Shown here piece by piece: positions 7,648 to 15,632 of a stretch of 64,000 bases of DNA. The notes beneath the pieces were generated by a model. It had not been told where the DNA came from. It searched no databases and was given only the letters and a program-made list of their open reading frames with translations. Positions within the stretch are counted from its first letter, which is position 1, and every line of letters begins with the position of its first letter. Both the position numbers and the translations under genes were made by a program. This stretch comes from an uncultured bacterium. Its GTDB lineage: Bacteria > Cyanobacteriota > Vampirovibrionia > Gastranaerophilales > Gastranaerophilaceae. The DNA lies in NCBI GenBank assembly GCA_902766105.1, contig CACXCI010000032.1, positions 1 through 64,000 of the forward strand, written 5' to 3'.

Positions 7648-8925
7648 CTATTTTTTACGACTAACCCAATCGGACAAAATTTTAAGCGGAGAACGGGTAA
7701 GCGCCAATGCCCAAGCGGGAATATCTTTTGTTATCACGCTACCTGCTCCGATATTTGCACCTTCTTCAACAGTAACAGGCGCAACCAAAACCGTATTTGA
7801 ACCGATTTTTACATCATCTTTTAATACTGTTCTTGATTTTTCTTTTGTTATTGCATTGTAGTTTGCCGTAATTGTGCCTGCGCCAATATTTACATGAGAA
7901 CCGAGTTCACTATCTCCAATATAAGACAAATGACCTACATTCGTATTTGATGAGATTTTAGATTTTTTAACCTCTACAAAATTACCGAGTTTGACGTTAT
8001 CACAAACTTCAACCCCGCCTCTTAAATGTGCGCAAGGTCCTATCTTACAATTTTTGCCAATAATATTTTTACCTTCGATATAAGTTGAAGGGTAAATTAT
8101 TGTATCTTGTCCTATTATAGTATCCTCGCTTATCCATGTACTATCAGGATCGACTATGGTAACACCTTCTGCCATATATTTTTCAAGGTTACGTCTGTTC
8201 ATCATTTTTGTTGCAACAGCCAAATTTTGTCTTGAATTTATACCGTATATTTCATCACTGTTTTGCAAAATATAAGCACTCACATTCAGGTTTTGACCTT
8301 TACCCCAAGAGATAATATCAGTTAAATAATATTCCCCTTGAGCGTTATTACTTTTCAATTGACCAAAAGCATCTTTAACTTTTTTCCAATCAAGACAATA
8401 TATTCCGGCATTAACTTCTTTAACAGCTTTTTGCTCGGGTGTCGCATCTTTTTCTTCAACAATACATTTTAAGGAATTATCTTCTTCTCTTATTATTCTG
8501 CCATAATTTGTCGGGTTATCAAAAATTGTACTCATAACCGTTATATCAGAATTATTAGTTTTGTGAAATTCAACAAATGCCTTTAATGTTTCTTCTCTGA
8601 CTAACGGAGTATCCCCACAAAGAATAATTACAAGTCCGTCGTAATTAACAAGCTCAGGACAAACCATAGAAACAGCATGCCCTGTTCCCAATTGAGGAGA
8701 TTGCAATACAGTTTTGGCATTTTGGTAATTACATTTTACAAATTGCTCAACTTCATCTGCATGATGTCCCACAATTATAAATTGTTCTGATACAAAATTT
8801 TTAACATTATCCATCACATATCCAAGTAAAGTTTTGCCCATAATTTGATGCAAAACTTTTGGTGTTGTTTCGGATTTCATTCTGGTACCTTTACCTGCCG
8901 CTAAAATTACCGCTTTTATATCCAT
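7648..8925 (-). CDS. glmU: bifunctional GlcNAc-1-P uridylyltransferase / GlcN-1-P acetyltransferase
   Basis: 425 aa; makes UDP-GlcNAc for peptidoglycan and lipopolysaccharide. The N-terminal uridylyltransferase domain carries LAAGKGTRMKS (8-18), the PKVLH lysine, QLGTGHAV and LCGDTP. The C-terminal left-handed beta-helix has hexapeptide turns with HLRGGV, GNFVEVKKS, HLSYIGD and NIGAGTITANYN, the acetyltransferase active-site blocks. It is slightly shorter than the usual 450-460 aa because the C-terminal tail is short. The ATG at 8925 (AGGAGA upstream) is preferred over one seven codons earlier. The product is the substrate of MurA encoded at 44.6 kb. Confidence 0.95.
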   Translation of the reverse strand: MDIKAVILAAGKGTRMKSETTPKVLHQIMGKTLLGYVMDNVKNFVSEQFIIVGHHADEVEQFVKCNYQNAKTVLQSPQLGTGHAVSMVCPELVNYDGLVIILCGDTPLVREETLKAFVEFHKTNNSDITVMSTIFDNPTNYGRIIREEDNSLKCIVEEKDATPEQKAVKEVNAGIYCLDWKKVKDAFGQLKSNNAQGEYYLTDIISWGKGQNLNVSAYILQNSDEIYGINSRQNLAVATKMMNRRNLEKYMAEGVTIVDPDSTWISEDTIIGQDTIIYPSTYIEGKNIIGKNCKIGPCAHLRGGVEVCDNVKLGNFVEVKKSKISSNTNVGHLSYIGDSELGSHVNIGAGTITANYNAITKEKSRTVLKDDVKIGSNTVLVAPVTVEEGANIGAGSVITKDIPAWALALTRSPLKILSDWVSRKK

Positions 8926-9024
8926 AATTCTCTCCTGTAAATACATCTTATAAGTTTATATTCGCAAAAAAATAAAGGTTATGCAATACAATTTCCCAAA
9001 TTATCATTAGTAAGAGTATATATA

Positions 9025-9105
9025 ATAGCACCCCACCCAGTCTCCCCCTCCACAGAAGAAGAACAATATACTACTCCTCCCCTATGGGGGAGGTTGGGTG
9101 GGGAA
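9025..9105. repeat. palindromic element at 3' end of DUF559 gene
   Basis: ATAGCACCCCACCCAGTCTCCCCC at the left and GGGGGAGGTTGGGTGGGG-AACTAT at the right are near-perfect inverted ends about 80 bp apart. The right end runs directly into the DUF559 stop codon, so element and gene share a boundary. Confidence 0.7.
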
Positions 9106-9447
9106 CTATTGCTCTAAATATTCTACAATCTTATTATATACACTCTCAATATTGTTATCTATTTCATTATTCCAAAATCTTATTACGTTAAATCCTCGTG
9201 ATTCTATATATTTAGTTCTCTGATTATCATATTTTATATTTTCAAATTCATTATGTTGACCACCATCAATTTCAATTACTAAATTTTTAGAACGACACAC
9301 AAAATCTACAATATAATCTCCAATAGGGTACTGTCGTCTAAATCTACAATTATTAATTTGATTATTTCGTAAATAATACCACAGTTTCTTTTCTTGAGGA
9401 GTCATATTATTACGTAGTTTTCGAGCTTTTATGTATTTTTCATCCAT
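9106..9447 (-). CDS. DUF559 (Vsr-like endonuclease fold) protein, copy A
   Basis: 113 aa. RRQYPIGDYIVDFVC (38-51) and VIEIDGGQH (57-65) give the D...ExDGGQH core of the PD-(D/E)XK-type DUF559 domain, related to very-short-patch-repair endonucleases. RFWNNEI closes the domain. About 55 percent identical by eye to copy B at 25752. Both copies lie between short palindromic elements, and the last five codons plus the stop (EYLEQ) recur at 4497 and 9591 next to other copies of the element. No partner methylase adjoins this copy. Either a DNA repair nuclease or, as the repeats suggest, the enzyme of a small mobile unit. Confidence 0.85.
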   Translation of the reverse strand: MDEKYIKARKLRNNMTPQEKKLWYYLRNNQINNCRFRRQYPIGDYIVDFVCRSKNLVIEIDGGQHNEFENIKYDNQRTKYIESRGFNVIRFWNNEIDNNIESVYNKIVEYLEQ

Positions 9448-9467
9448 AATTTATTGATATCATAAAA

Positions 9468-9590
9468 ATAGCACCCCTCCTAGCCTCCCCCTCAGGGGAG
9501 GAACAATGATACACACCTCTACTAGCCTCCCTCCCCACAGAAGAACAACATCATACGACTCCTCCCCTATGGGGGAGGTTGGGTGGGGAA
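9468..9590. repeat. palindromic element pair upstream of DUF559 copy A
   Basis: ATAGCACCCCTCCTAGCCTCCCCC with the hairpin CCTCCCCCTCAGGGGAGG, followed by a second unit (ACTAGCCTCCCTCCCC ... CTCCCCTATGGGGGAGG) ending GGGTGGGG-AACTAT. Same family as 4419-4515 and 9025-9105. The DUF559 gene is therefore bracketed by related elements in the same orientation. Confidence 0.65.
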
Positions 9591-9644
9591 CTATTGCTCT
9601 AAATATTCTACAATCAGATACTGTCGACTAAACCTGCAATATTA
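9591..9644 (-). pseudogene. decayed DUF559 remnant
   Basis: CTATTGCTCTAAATATTCTACAATC here equals the 3' end of DUF559 copy A (9106-9130). It then jumps to AGATACTGTCGACTAAACCTGCAAT, which matches the copy A stretch near 9327-9352 (GGTACTGTCGTCTAAATCTACAAT). About 200 bp of the gene is missing between the two parts. It runs up to the stop of the phosphopantetheinyl transferase gene. Confidence 0.6.
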
Positions 9645-10163
9645 TAATTTTATAATCTCAAAATCAGAAACCATACACTCATCTGACACAACAGTCAACA
9701 TATATTCATTTTCCAAAGAGCAAGAAAAATATGATTTTGGTTCAACCCCAAGTTTTATTTGAGCTTCATATTTTGTCCAAAATCTGTAGAAACTTTCTTT
9801 TGTCGGGTTTTCTAACGATTTGTGATAATGAGTTAAAATTTTGGCAAAATCTCTTTCTGTCATATATTCAACATCAGCGCCAAGATTATTATTTCCAAAA
9901 ACAACAAGCACTATATCTTTAGAATGGGATAAACTGAAATATAAATCTTTATTCTTAAATACAGGTTTTTTATCATTTAAGATTATTTCCGTATCGGATA
10001 AATTATAGTATTTCTCGGCAATATATTTTATCAGATATAACCCGCATAAATGCTCAATATATTTTTCTTCACATTTATATTTTCTGCCGTCTGAAACCTT
10101 TTCCAGCTCATCTCTGGAAATTTCGGATAAAAATTCACTTTTTCTTATATAAAAAACTTTCAT
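9642..10163 (-). CDS. 4'-phosphopantetheinyl transferase, Sfp-like, short
   Basis: 173 aa, smaller than classic Sfp (about 224). It transfers 4'-phosphopantetheine from CoA to a serine of acyl or peptidyl carrier proteins. Conserved parts: KKPVFKNKDLYFSLSHS (SLSHS at 77-81), the metal-binding D97 and E99 in GADVE, and FYRFWTKYEA (W129-E133), the WTxKEA equivalent with Tyr in place of Lys. Last gene of an operon: its ATG is 2 nt after the LdpA stop. No carrier protein or synthase gene is nearby, so the target is probably fatty-acid ACP. The stop lies at the edge of a repeat insertion, so the 3' end may have been trimmed. Confidence 0.8.
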   Translation of the reverse strand: MKVFYIRKSEFLSEISRDELEKVSDGRKYKCEEKYIEHLCGLYLIKYIAEKYYNLSDTEIILNDKKPVFKNKDLYFSLSHSKDIVLVVFGNNNLGADVEYMTERDFAKILTHYHKSLENPTKESFYRFWTKYEAQIKLGVEPKSYFSCSLENEYMLTVVSDECMVSDFEIIKL

Positions 10164-10165
10164 AA

Positions 10166-11110
10166 TTATATTATTACAGAATCAACCAACGGTTTTGCAA
10201 CCTCAAGCGCGTCTTCAATAACTCTTGAATTTGACCAAAAATCACTCCTGTCAATAAATCTTTTTACAATCTTTCTTGCATAAGAACCAACCGCAATCCC
10301 GTCATACAATATCCCGCACATTTTTGCCAACTCGGCTGTTTTTTCATTAGTTCCACCGGATAACATTATGTAAACGGGTAATTTTTCATTTTGCACAATT
10401 TCAGCTGTTGCAACAGCCTGTAATGTCGATTTATAATCATCATCACCACCGCTCATAGGAAAGCCATCAGCCTGAACTATCGTTGTATAAGGTTTTCGTC
10501 CATTTATCATTTGCTTTATTCTATCAACCAAACCTTCATCACTCAATTTTCCACGACTTGTACAAATGCTCAATACACCATCAAAATTGTCATTTATATA
10601 TTGCCATTTAGAATTGATTTCTTCTTCGTCAACCCCCATAGCATGAAACTCAATACAATCAACACCTTTTTCTATAATCGAAGGTAAAACCTCTTTTAAA
10701 TCTTTTTCTTCCGACACGTAAGAAATTGCAGCACGAGAACAAACCTTCCAACATCTTCCGCAACCTATACATTTTGTCTTTTTTACTTTTGCATAATGTA
10801 TGGCACTTTGAGGACATACAGCTTCACATGCCCCGCAATTTACACACCTGTCATAATCAATTATCGCTTTATTTACATGAGGATCATTTTTTATACCTAC
10901 ACTTACGCATAAATAAGCATCTTCAACTCTTGCCAAATTCAAAGCTTCTTTTGCTACAGATATAACTTGCTCGTTTGCTGATAAATCGAAAAATCTGCAA
11001 CCGGCTATTGCATATATATAAACAAGTCGTTTTATGTCCTCAACTTCTTCATTCCCCGCACCACACACCAGTTTAAAACAATGTTTTGTATCCAATAAAT
11101 TTTTTAACAT
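10166..11110 (-). CDS. ldpA: LdpA-like 4Fe-4S protein (light-dependent period family)
   Basis: 314 aa. Two ferredoxin-type 4Fe-4S motifs are complete: C89-X2-C92-X2-C95-X3-C99 and C114-X2-C117-X2-C120-X3-C124. Before them is a barrel-like segment (FKLVCGAGNEEVEDIKRL, AGCRFFDLSANEQVI), and after them a C-terminal domain with FPMSGGDDDYKSTLQAVATA and VYIMLSGGTNEKTAELA, the LdpA C-terminal pattern. In Synechococcus LdpA is an iron-sulfur protein that feeds redox state into the circadian clock. No kai genes are in the window, so here it is more likely a general redox sensor or enzyme. Its ATG overlaps the stop of the preceding gene (TAATG), so translation is coupled. Confidence 0.8.
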   Translation of the reverse strand: MLKNLLDTKHCFKLVCGAGNEEVEDIKRLVYIYAIAGCRFFDLSANEQVISVAKEALNLARVEDAYLCVSVGIKNDPHVNKAIIDYDRCVNCGACEAVCPQSAIHYAKVKKTKCIGCGRCWKVCSRAAISYVSEEKDLKEVLPSIIEKGVDCIEFHAMGVDEEEINSKWQYINDNFDGVLSICTSRGKLSDEGLVDRIKQMINGRKPYTTIVQADGFPMSGGDDDYKSTLQAVATAEIVQNEKLPVYIMLSGGTNEKTAELAKMCGILYDGIAVGSYARKIVKRFIDRSDFWSNSRVIEDALEVAKPLVDSVII

Positions 11111-12306
11111 TATTTCACCATGTAATTATAAATAATTTCAGAAGCCTTAACTATAAAATCTTTTCCGGCAACAGAATTATGAGGACGATTTGCCAAAATT
11201 ACAACTATATATTTTTTACCATCGGGAGCAATTACTATACCCGCATCACCAAGCATTGTCCCGATATCACCGGTTTTATGTAAAAATACAGAACCCTGTC
11301 CCAATCCGGCATGTACTAAGCGATCATTATGAACATGTCCCATATAATTAAAAATCCTTGTTCTTGATTCATCTGATAATAATTTATCATTTGTATCAAT
11401 ATTATAAAGCATTGTAGCCATTTCTTTGGCTGTTGTACGATTTGTACCTGCCAAATCAGGTAGCCACGAATTTACATAAGTATTCTTTAAACCCCAATCT
11501 CTTATAGATTGGTTTACATCAGTCATAGAACCTATTTTTGCCATAAGCATATTTGTTGCAGAATTGTCAGATTCGGTTATCATTCGCCTTGCCAATTCAT
11601 CAACCGTATATTGAGAATTCGCAGCTTTAAACTGCAAACTGCCTGAACCTTCCGTTCTGTAATATTCAGTCAGAGGGATTTTATCATTTAATGATAATTC
11701 TCCTGCTTCAATTGTTCTAAATACATCTATTAACACCGGAATTTTAATAATACTTGCTGTTGCATAATCTTTTGAACCATTTATATCAACATAGTTTCCC
11801 GTATCATAATCCCACACATAAACTGCAGGTTTAACAGTCGGATATAATTCTGCCAAATTCATCAATTCCTGTCTTAATACAGGCATATTAACATTTTCTT
11901 TTAACGGCGTCATTTTCGCATTTTTAACATTTGCAGAATAATTAAAACCTCGTTTACCTAAATACCAAGTATTTGCAAGATAATTGTGTGTTGGAAATGC
12001 CAGCTTATCCATGTCTATTTTTATATTTTTATAAGGTGCAGGCACAAAAACTGCTTTTGTTACATTATTAAATGAAAACGGCAATATAAAAAACAATAAA
12101 AAAGATACAACCGCCAAAGAAATAAAAACCTGTAACGGACTTTTTTTCTTGACATGTTTTTTATGCGGTCTGTTATGTTCTCTTAATTCAGAATAATATC
12201 GACCATGCTCATTTGCATAAGTACTATAACTGTAAACATTTGAATAACTTGAAGCTTTATAATTGCTATAGTATTCGGTATTATAATCTCTGGCTAATTT
12301 CGGCAT
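11110..12306 (-). CDS. membrane-anchored serine hydrolase, class A beta-lactamase fold
   Basis: 398 aa from the ATG at 12306 (GAGGA upstream; a TTG 20 codons earlier lacks one). A Tyr/Ser-rich cytoplasmic N-terminus (1-45) and a basic stretch lead to one membrane segment at about 58-79, then an extracytoplasmic penicillin-binding-type domain with S185-I-I-K188, S246-D-N248 and K344-T-G346. The omega-loop Glu (Glu166 of class A enzymes) is absent: the segment reads WLPDLAGTNRTTAKEM where WEPELN is expected. A penicillin-binding peptidase or esterase role in the envelope is thus more likely than antibiotic hydrolysis. First gene of an operon with ldpA and the phosphopantetheinyl transferase. 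Confidence 0.8.
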   Translation of the reverse strand: MPKLARDYNTEYYSNYKASSYSNVYSYSTYANEHGRYYSELREHNRPHKKHVKKKSPLQVFISLAVVSFLLFFILPFSFNNVTKAVFVPAPYKNIKIDMDKLAFPTHNYLANTWYLGKRGFNYSANVKNAKMTPLKENVNMPVLRQELMNLAELYPTVKPAVYVWDYDTGNYVDINGSKDYATASIIKIPVLIDVFRTIEAGELSLNDKIPLTEYYRTEGSGSLQFKAANSQYTVDELARRMITESDNSATNMLMAKIGSMTDVNQSIRDWGLKNTYVNSWLPDLAGTNRTTAKEMATMLYNIDTNDKLLSDESRTRIFNYMGHVHNDRLVHAGLGQGSVFLHKTGDIGTMLGDAGIVIAPDGKKYIVVILANRPHNSVAGKDFIVKASEIIYNYMVK

Positions 12307-12401
12307 CCAGCCTGATTCCTCCCCAATATTATTTTTAATTATACTATTGTAATAAGCAATTGGCAAATTGTTTACAAAAAATGACTACAGGATAGATGCA
12401 A

Positions 12402-12445
12402 GGATGCATAGCTGTTTACGTTATTGGCTATGCGTCTATGCATCC
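12402..12445. repeat. GGATGCATAG inverted repeat
   Basis: GGATGCATAG (12402-12411) and CTATGCATCC (12436-12445), with no T-run after. A related AGCATCCT/AGGATGCT pair lies at 17119-17150. It sits between the serine hydrolase start and the regulatory region of the next gene. Confidence 0.45.
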
Positions 12446-12460
12446 ATAATATTGTTAAAT

Positions 12461-12548
12461 TTTGTAACAAAAAATACTCATGCTGAAATTGAACAATTTT
12501 CAAAAACTTTACATGAGTAAGAGAGTTATTCAAATAAGGAGACGAGAT
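12461..12548 (+). promoter_or_regulatory. upstream region with TTTGTAACAAA palindrome
   Basis: TTTGTAACAAA (12461-12471), 7 nt, then CATGCTGAAA (from 12479). The following AATTTTCAAAA-CTTTA-(N)-TAAGAGAG block aligns closely with the upstream region of the minus-strand gene at 39172. AAGGAG lies 7 nt before the ATG. One of five such regions in the window. Confidence 0.55.
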
Positions 12549-12881
12549 ATGGCATTTTTAGCATTGGCAGGTCAAAAAAGCATGATGGCTCTGCAAAAAA
12601 ACTTTTTACAATTTCAAGTAATGTCACTTATGAATCAAGTTCAATATGCGGCATCACAAATGACAGCAATTAAAAGAGAATACGCTTCTCAAGAAGGAGC
12701 TGAATACACAGATGATGCAGATTTCATTTATTACGAAAATTTGGAAGAACAACTTGAAACAGAAAAAGAATTACTTGAAAATCAAATTACCGCAATAGAC
12801 AATGAAATCGGCGGCTTAAAGACATTAGTAAACAACAACATAAAATCAAGCTGTACACTTAACTTAGCTTCAGGAAGCTAG
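12549..12881 (+). CDS. leaderless helical protein, putative export substrate
   Basis: 110 aa from ATG 12549 (AAGGAG upstream; the frame is open to 12480 but without a site). The N-terminus MAFLALAGQKSMMALQKNFLQFQVMSL is amphipathic and carries no signal peptide. The rest is helical and acidic and ends in a coiled-coil-like helix, LENQITAIDNEIGGLKTLVNN. The pattern of an N-terminal helix plus a C-terminal helix resembles the 607-aa protein at 23713, whose gene has the same upstream palindrome. No family recognised. A secreted structural or effector protein is a guess from architecture; a cytoplasmic coiled-coil protein is the alternative. Confidence 0.6.
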   Translation: MAFLALAGQKSMMALQKNFLQFQVMSLMNQVQYAASQMTAIKREYASQEGAEYTDDADFIYYENLEEQLETEKELLENQITAIDNEIGGLKTLVNNNIKSSCTLNLASGS

Positions 12882-12889
12882 CTTGGTAA

Positions 12890-13732
12890 TTAAAAATTAA
12901 AACTGTTTTCATAAAGTTCTACTGTGTTTAACATCAATGATGCTATGGTCATTGGACCGACACCACCCGGAACAGGTGATATGTATGATGCAATTTGGGA
13001 GGCACTTTCAAAATCTACGTCTCCACGTGTCTTCCCGCTTTCATCTTTAAAAATACCGACATCTACAATCACGCAACCTGATTTTAACATTTCCCCTTCT
13101 ATAATTTTTTTCCCTACTGCTGAAACAACTATATCAGCAGTTTTTGTTATTTGGGCAAGATTTTTTGTATAGCTATGACAAATAGTAACCGTTGCATTTC
13201 TGTTTAACAACATCTGAGATAATGGTCTGCCCACAATATTTGAACGCCCAACTACTACAACATGTTTTCCTTCAATTTTAATTCCGTACTCATCAAGTAA
13301 TAATAAAACCCCTTTTGGTGTACAGGGATAAACAATTGGTTCTACCCCTGAAAATAATCTCCCAAAGTTATATGGAGTAAAACCATCAACATCTTTTTCC
13401 GGCTTGATTGCATTAATTACTCTTTCTTTCGAAATGTGTTTAGGCAAAGGTAATTGAACTAAAATTGCATTTATACAGTTATCATTATTTAATTCTTCAA
13501 CTTTATTCAACAGCTCTGCTTCAGAAACATTTTCGGGGAAATTTATAACTTGAGAAATTATACCAAGTTGTTCGGCTGTCTTTTTCTTGTTATTGACATA
13601 AATTTTACTTGCAGGATTATCACCAACTAAAATTACCGCTAAAGAAGGTTTTTTGTCATATTTATCAATCCTTCCCTTGAGATTAAGTAATATTTTATCT
13701 CTTAACTTTTTACCATCTAATATTTCTGCCAT
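12890..13732 (-). CDS. folD: methylene-THF dehydrogenase / methenyl-THF cyclohydrolase
   Basis: 280 aa, standard FolD length. It interconverts 5,10-methylene-, methenyl- and 10-formyl-tetrahydrofolate with NAD(P). Seen: SKIYVNNKKKTAEQLGI (catalytic lysine region), ILVQLPLPKHI, PEKDVDGFTPYNFGRL, the NADP-binding VVVGRSNIVGRPLSQML and the C-terminal PVPGGVGPMTIA. Third gene of a tight operon behind a MetE/UroD-like gene and a CooC-like gene (10 nt from the latter), which suggests folate one-carbon units are handed to or from a corrinoid or CODH/ACS-type system. AGAGGA precedes the ATG. Confidence 0.95.
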   Translation of the reverse strand: MAEILDGKKLRDKILLNLKGRIDKYDKKPSLAVILVGDNPASKIYVNNKKKTAEQLGIISQVINFPENVSEAELLNKVEELNNDNCINAILVQLPLPKHISKERVINAIKPEKDVDGFTPYNFGRLFSGVEPIVYPCTPKGVLLLLDEYGIKIEGKHVVVVGRSNIVGRPLSQMLLNRNATVTICHSYTKNLAQITKTADIVVSAVGKKIIEGEMLKSGCVIVDVGIFKDESGKTRGDVDFESASQIASYISPVPGGVGPMTIASLMLNTVELYENSFNF

Positions 13733-13742
13733 TATTTCCTCT

Positions 13743-14498
13743 TTATACCTGCCTGTCTTGTGGTAAATTCAATCTGAAATAGAACTGTCTGATTGCATCT
13801 TGAACAACCTTAGAATCTCTGGCCATTGGATCATTTTTCAAATTTTCATCAAAAGGAATTACACCCAAAACATCTAAATCATATTTTTTTAACAAATCAT
13901 ATACGGGCGATAAATTGTTATTATCAACTTTATTGATAACTACACCTAATTGATTGCCGGCAGCATATTTTGAACTAAATTCTTCTATACGTTTTGCCAA
14001 ATGAGCAGATTCTTCTGACGGTTTTGCAACAATTATTGTAGAATCTATTTCAACATCAACAAGCTGATTTAAATATTTTAAATCAAATTCGCAATCAAAA
14101 ATAACTATGTCATATCTGTTAATAAGCTTGTAAACAGCGTCATTTATGAGTTTTGTAATCGGACATCTGCAATCTTTTGAACCAACAAACCAAGATACTA
14201 TAATATCAACATTATCGTCTATAGAAACCAAAATATCTTCCATAGCCCACTCGATATATTCCTGTTTTGACATATCTTCAGGGATTCCTGTTTTATATTC
14301 ATGCTTTCCGCTTCTGATACCATATATTGTATTTCTTATGTCATAGCCAAAACTATGCCCTAATTCACTTGACAGGTCATTATCAAAAAGCAAAATAGAT
14401 TTTTCCGGAAACTTTTCTTTTAATATATGCATAAATGCTTTTACTATAGTGGTTTTCCCGCTTCCGCTTTTACCTGTTATTGCTAATTTTACTGTCAA
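13743..14498 (-). CDS. CooC/AcsF-type P-loop ATPase
   Basis: 251 aa. Walker A GKSGSGKTT at 9-17; FDNDLSSELGH follows as in MinD/CooC-type ATPases; IVIFDCEFDLKYL is a variant Walker B/switch; VVINKVD is the base-binding motif. CooC and AcsF load nickel into CO dehydrogenase or acetyl-CoA synthase. This protein has CxC (DCRCP) in the middle, which in CooC-type proteins binds metal between subunits. The start is TTG with GGGAGAGA upstream. The stop of the upstream gene is 1 nt away. No CODH/ACS subunit is in the window, so the client is unknown. Confidence 0.75.
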   Translation of the reverse strand: MTVKLAITGKSGSGKTTIVKAFMHILKEKFPEKSILLFDNDLSSELGHSFGYDIRNTIYGIRSGKHEYKTGIPEDMSKQEYIEWAMEDILVSIDDNVDIIVSWFVGSKDCRCPITKLINDAVYKLINRYDIVIFDCEFDLKYLNQLVDVEIDSTIIVAKPSEESAHLAKRIEEFSSKYAAGNQLGVVINKVDNNNLSPVYDLLKKYDLDVLGVIPFDENLKNDPMARDSKVVQDAIRQFYFRLNLPQDRQV

Positions 14499-14499
14499 A

Positions 14500-15564
14500 T
14501 TAATATCTCTCCCTTAATAATGTCGATAGCTCTTTTACCATATCCATCGCTTTTTCGGATAATTCCTCCGACAATGAACCTGCTCCGCAAGATGATGTTA
14601 TTAATGAATTATCTATAACAAGTTTCTCATCAATTCCTTTATTAGTCAAATATTTTACGCAATCACAAAATTTCTTTGACAAATCTTCAACAGATAAATT
14701 TTTTAAAATATCATCTGATAATGTCGGGACAATTCCCCATGCGATTTTACCGCCGCTTTGTAAAAACTTATAAACATCATCAGAATATAAACTTATATGC
14801 TCACCAAACGAAAATCCGTCAAGATTTATTATATCAACACCTGATTTTATAGGAATTGACCAATCACATTTACCGCAACAGTGCATAGCACAAATTCCGC
14901 CATTGTCTTTAATAATACCGCAAATCTCTGAAAGCATTGAAATAACATCACTTTCTGATACAGTTATATACGCAGATGTTCCCAGCTGCGACAAGGTCGG
15001 CTCATCCATAAAAATAATCGGAACAGTAGATGAATTAGCGCTTTTTATCTGTTTAATCTGCCACAAGACTTTTAAGCTCAACAATTTTGTAACAATATCT
15101 CTCAAGGTTTCATCAAAGATTAAGTTTATTCCGTTTGTATCAGTTAATGACGAATTCAAAGTGAACGGACCTACAATCTGACCTTTTGCATATTTGGGTT
15201 TGATATTTTTTACAATTTCAAGTAATTTTGGAAATGTAGAAGAACAATCATCACTTATACCGTATTTTTCAAGCTTTTCTGATGAAATATCCGAAAGAAT
15301 TTCTTCATAATCCGCAAAAAATTCTTCTAATTCAGCATAAAATTCATCACTTTCAGAATTAATAACAATATCGTCGATTTTTTTAACTCCCGGAAAGCCT
15401 TCTAAAAACTGAATAATCATATCTTCTTTTTTGCTGACATTTGATAACTGCGGAAAAAACGGAATTTCATCAAAGTCCTTCTTTACAATATTCATGGCTT
15501 TTTCCACATTACTATGCGGTAATGAGCCTATTGCAATTGGTTTAAGTCTTAAATCTTCGTACAT
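14500..15564 (-). CDS. MetE/UroD-superfamily methyltransferase
   Basis: 354 aa, a single TIM-barrel of the cobalamin-independent methionine synthase / uroporphyrinogen decarboxylase superfamily. The N-terminus has IGSLPHSNVEKAM (xGSxPH); then GPFTLNSSL, FMDEPTLSQLG, and a metal-ligand segment AMHCCGKCDW followed by INLDGFSFGEHI and AWGIVPT; the C-terminal SLITSSCGAGSLS provides the last Cys ligand. The zinc-thiolate pattern supports methyl transfer rather than decarboxylation. It opens the operon with the CooC-like ATPase and FolD, so a role moving methyl groups between folate or corrinoid and a thiol is likely. It is half the size of true MetE. Confidence 0.75.
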   Translation of the reverse strand: MYEDLRLKPIAIGSLPHSNVEKAMNIVKKDFDEIPFFPQLSNVSKKEDMIIQFLEGFPGVKKIDDIVINSESDEFYAELEEFFADYEEILSDISSEKLEKYGISDDCSSTFPKLLEIVKNIKPKYAKGQIVGPFTLNSSLTDTNGINLIFDETLRDIVTKLLSLKVLWQIKQIKSANSSTVPIIFMDEPTLSQLGTSAYITVSESDVISMLSEICGIIKDNGGICAMHCCGKCDWSIPIKSGVDIINLDGFSFGEHISLYSDDVYKFLQSGGKIAWGIVPTLSDDILKNLSVEDLSKKFCDCVKYLTNKGIDEKLVIDNSLITSSCGAGSLSEELSEKAMDMVKELSTLLRERY

Positions 15565-15582
15565 ATCTCTCCGATAAAATAA

Positions 15583-15608
15583 GTCGTCATTCTAATTGTA
15601 ATGACGAC
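15583..15608 (-). terminator. terminator after rplI
   Basis: GTCGTCAT/ATGACGAC with a 10-nt loop. Read on the minus strand it is followed by TTATTTTAT. It lies 24 nt after the rplI stop and 19 nt before the MetE-like start. Confidence 0.6.
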
Positions 15609-15632
15609 CTACTTGCATATTTATAATCTATA

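Noticed and set aside
15085-15095. TTTGTAACAAT inside the MetE-like gene as a sixth regulon site
   Set aside because: One mismatch breaks the palindrome, and it lies within a coding sequence with no start downstream.
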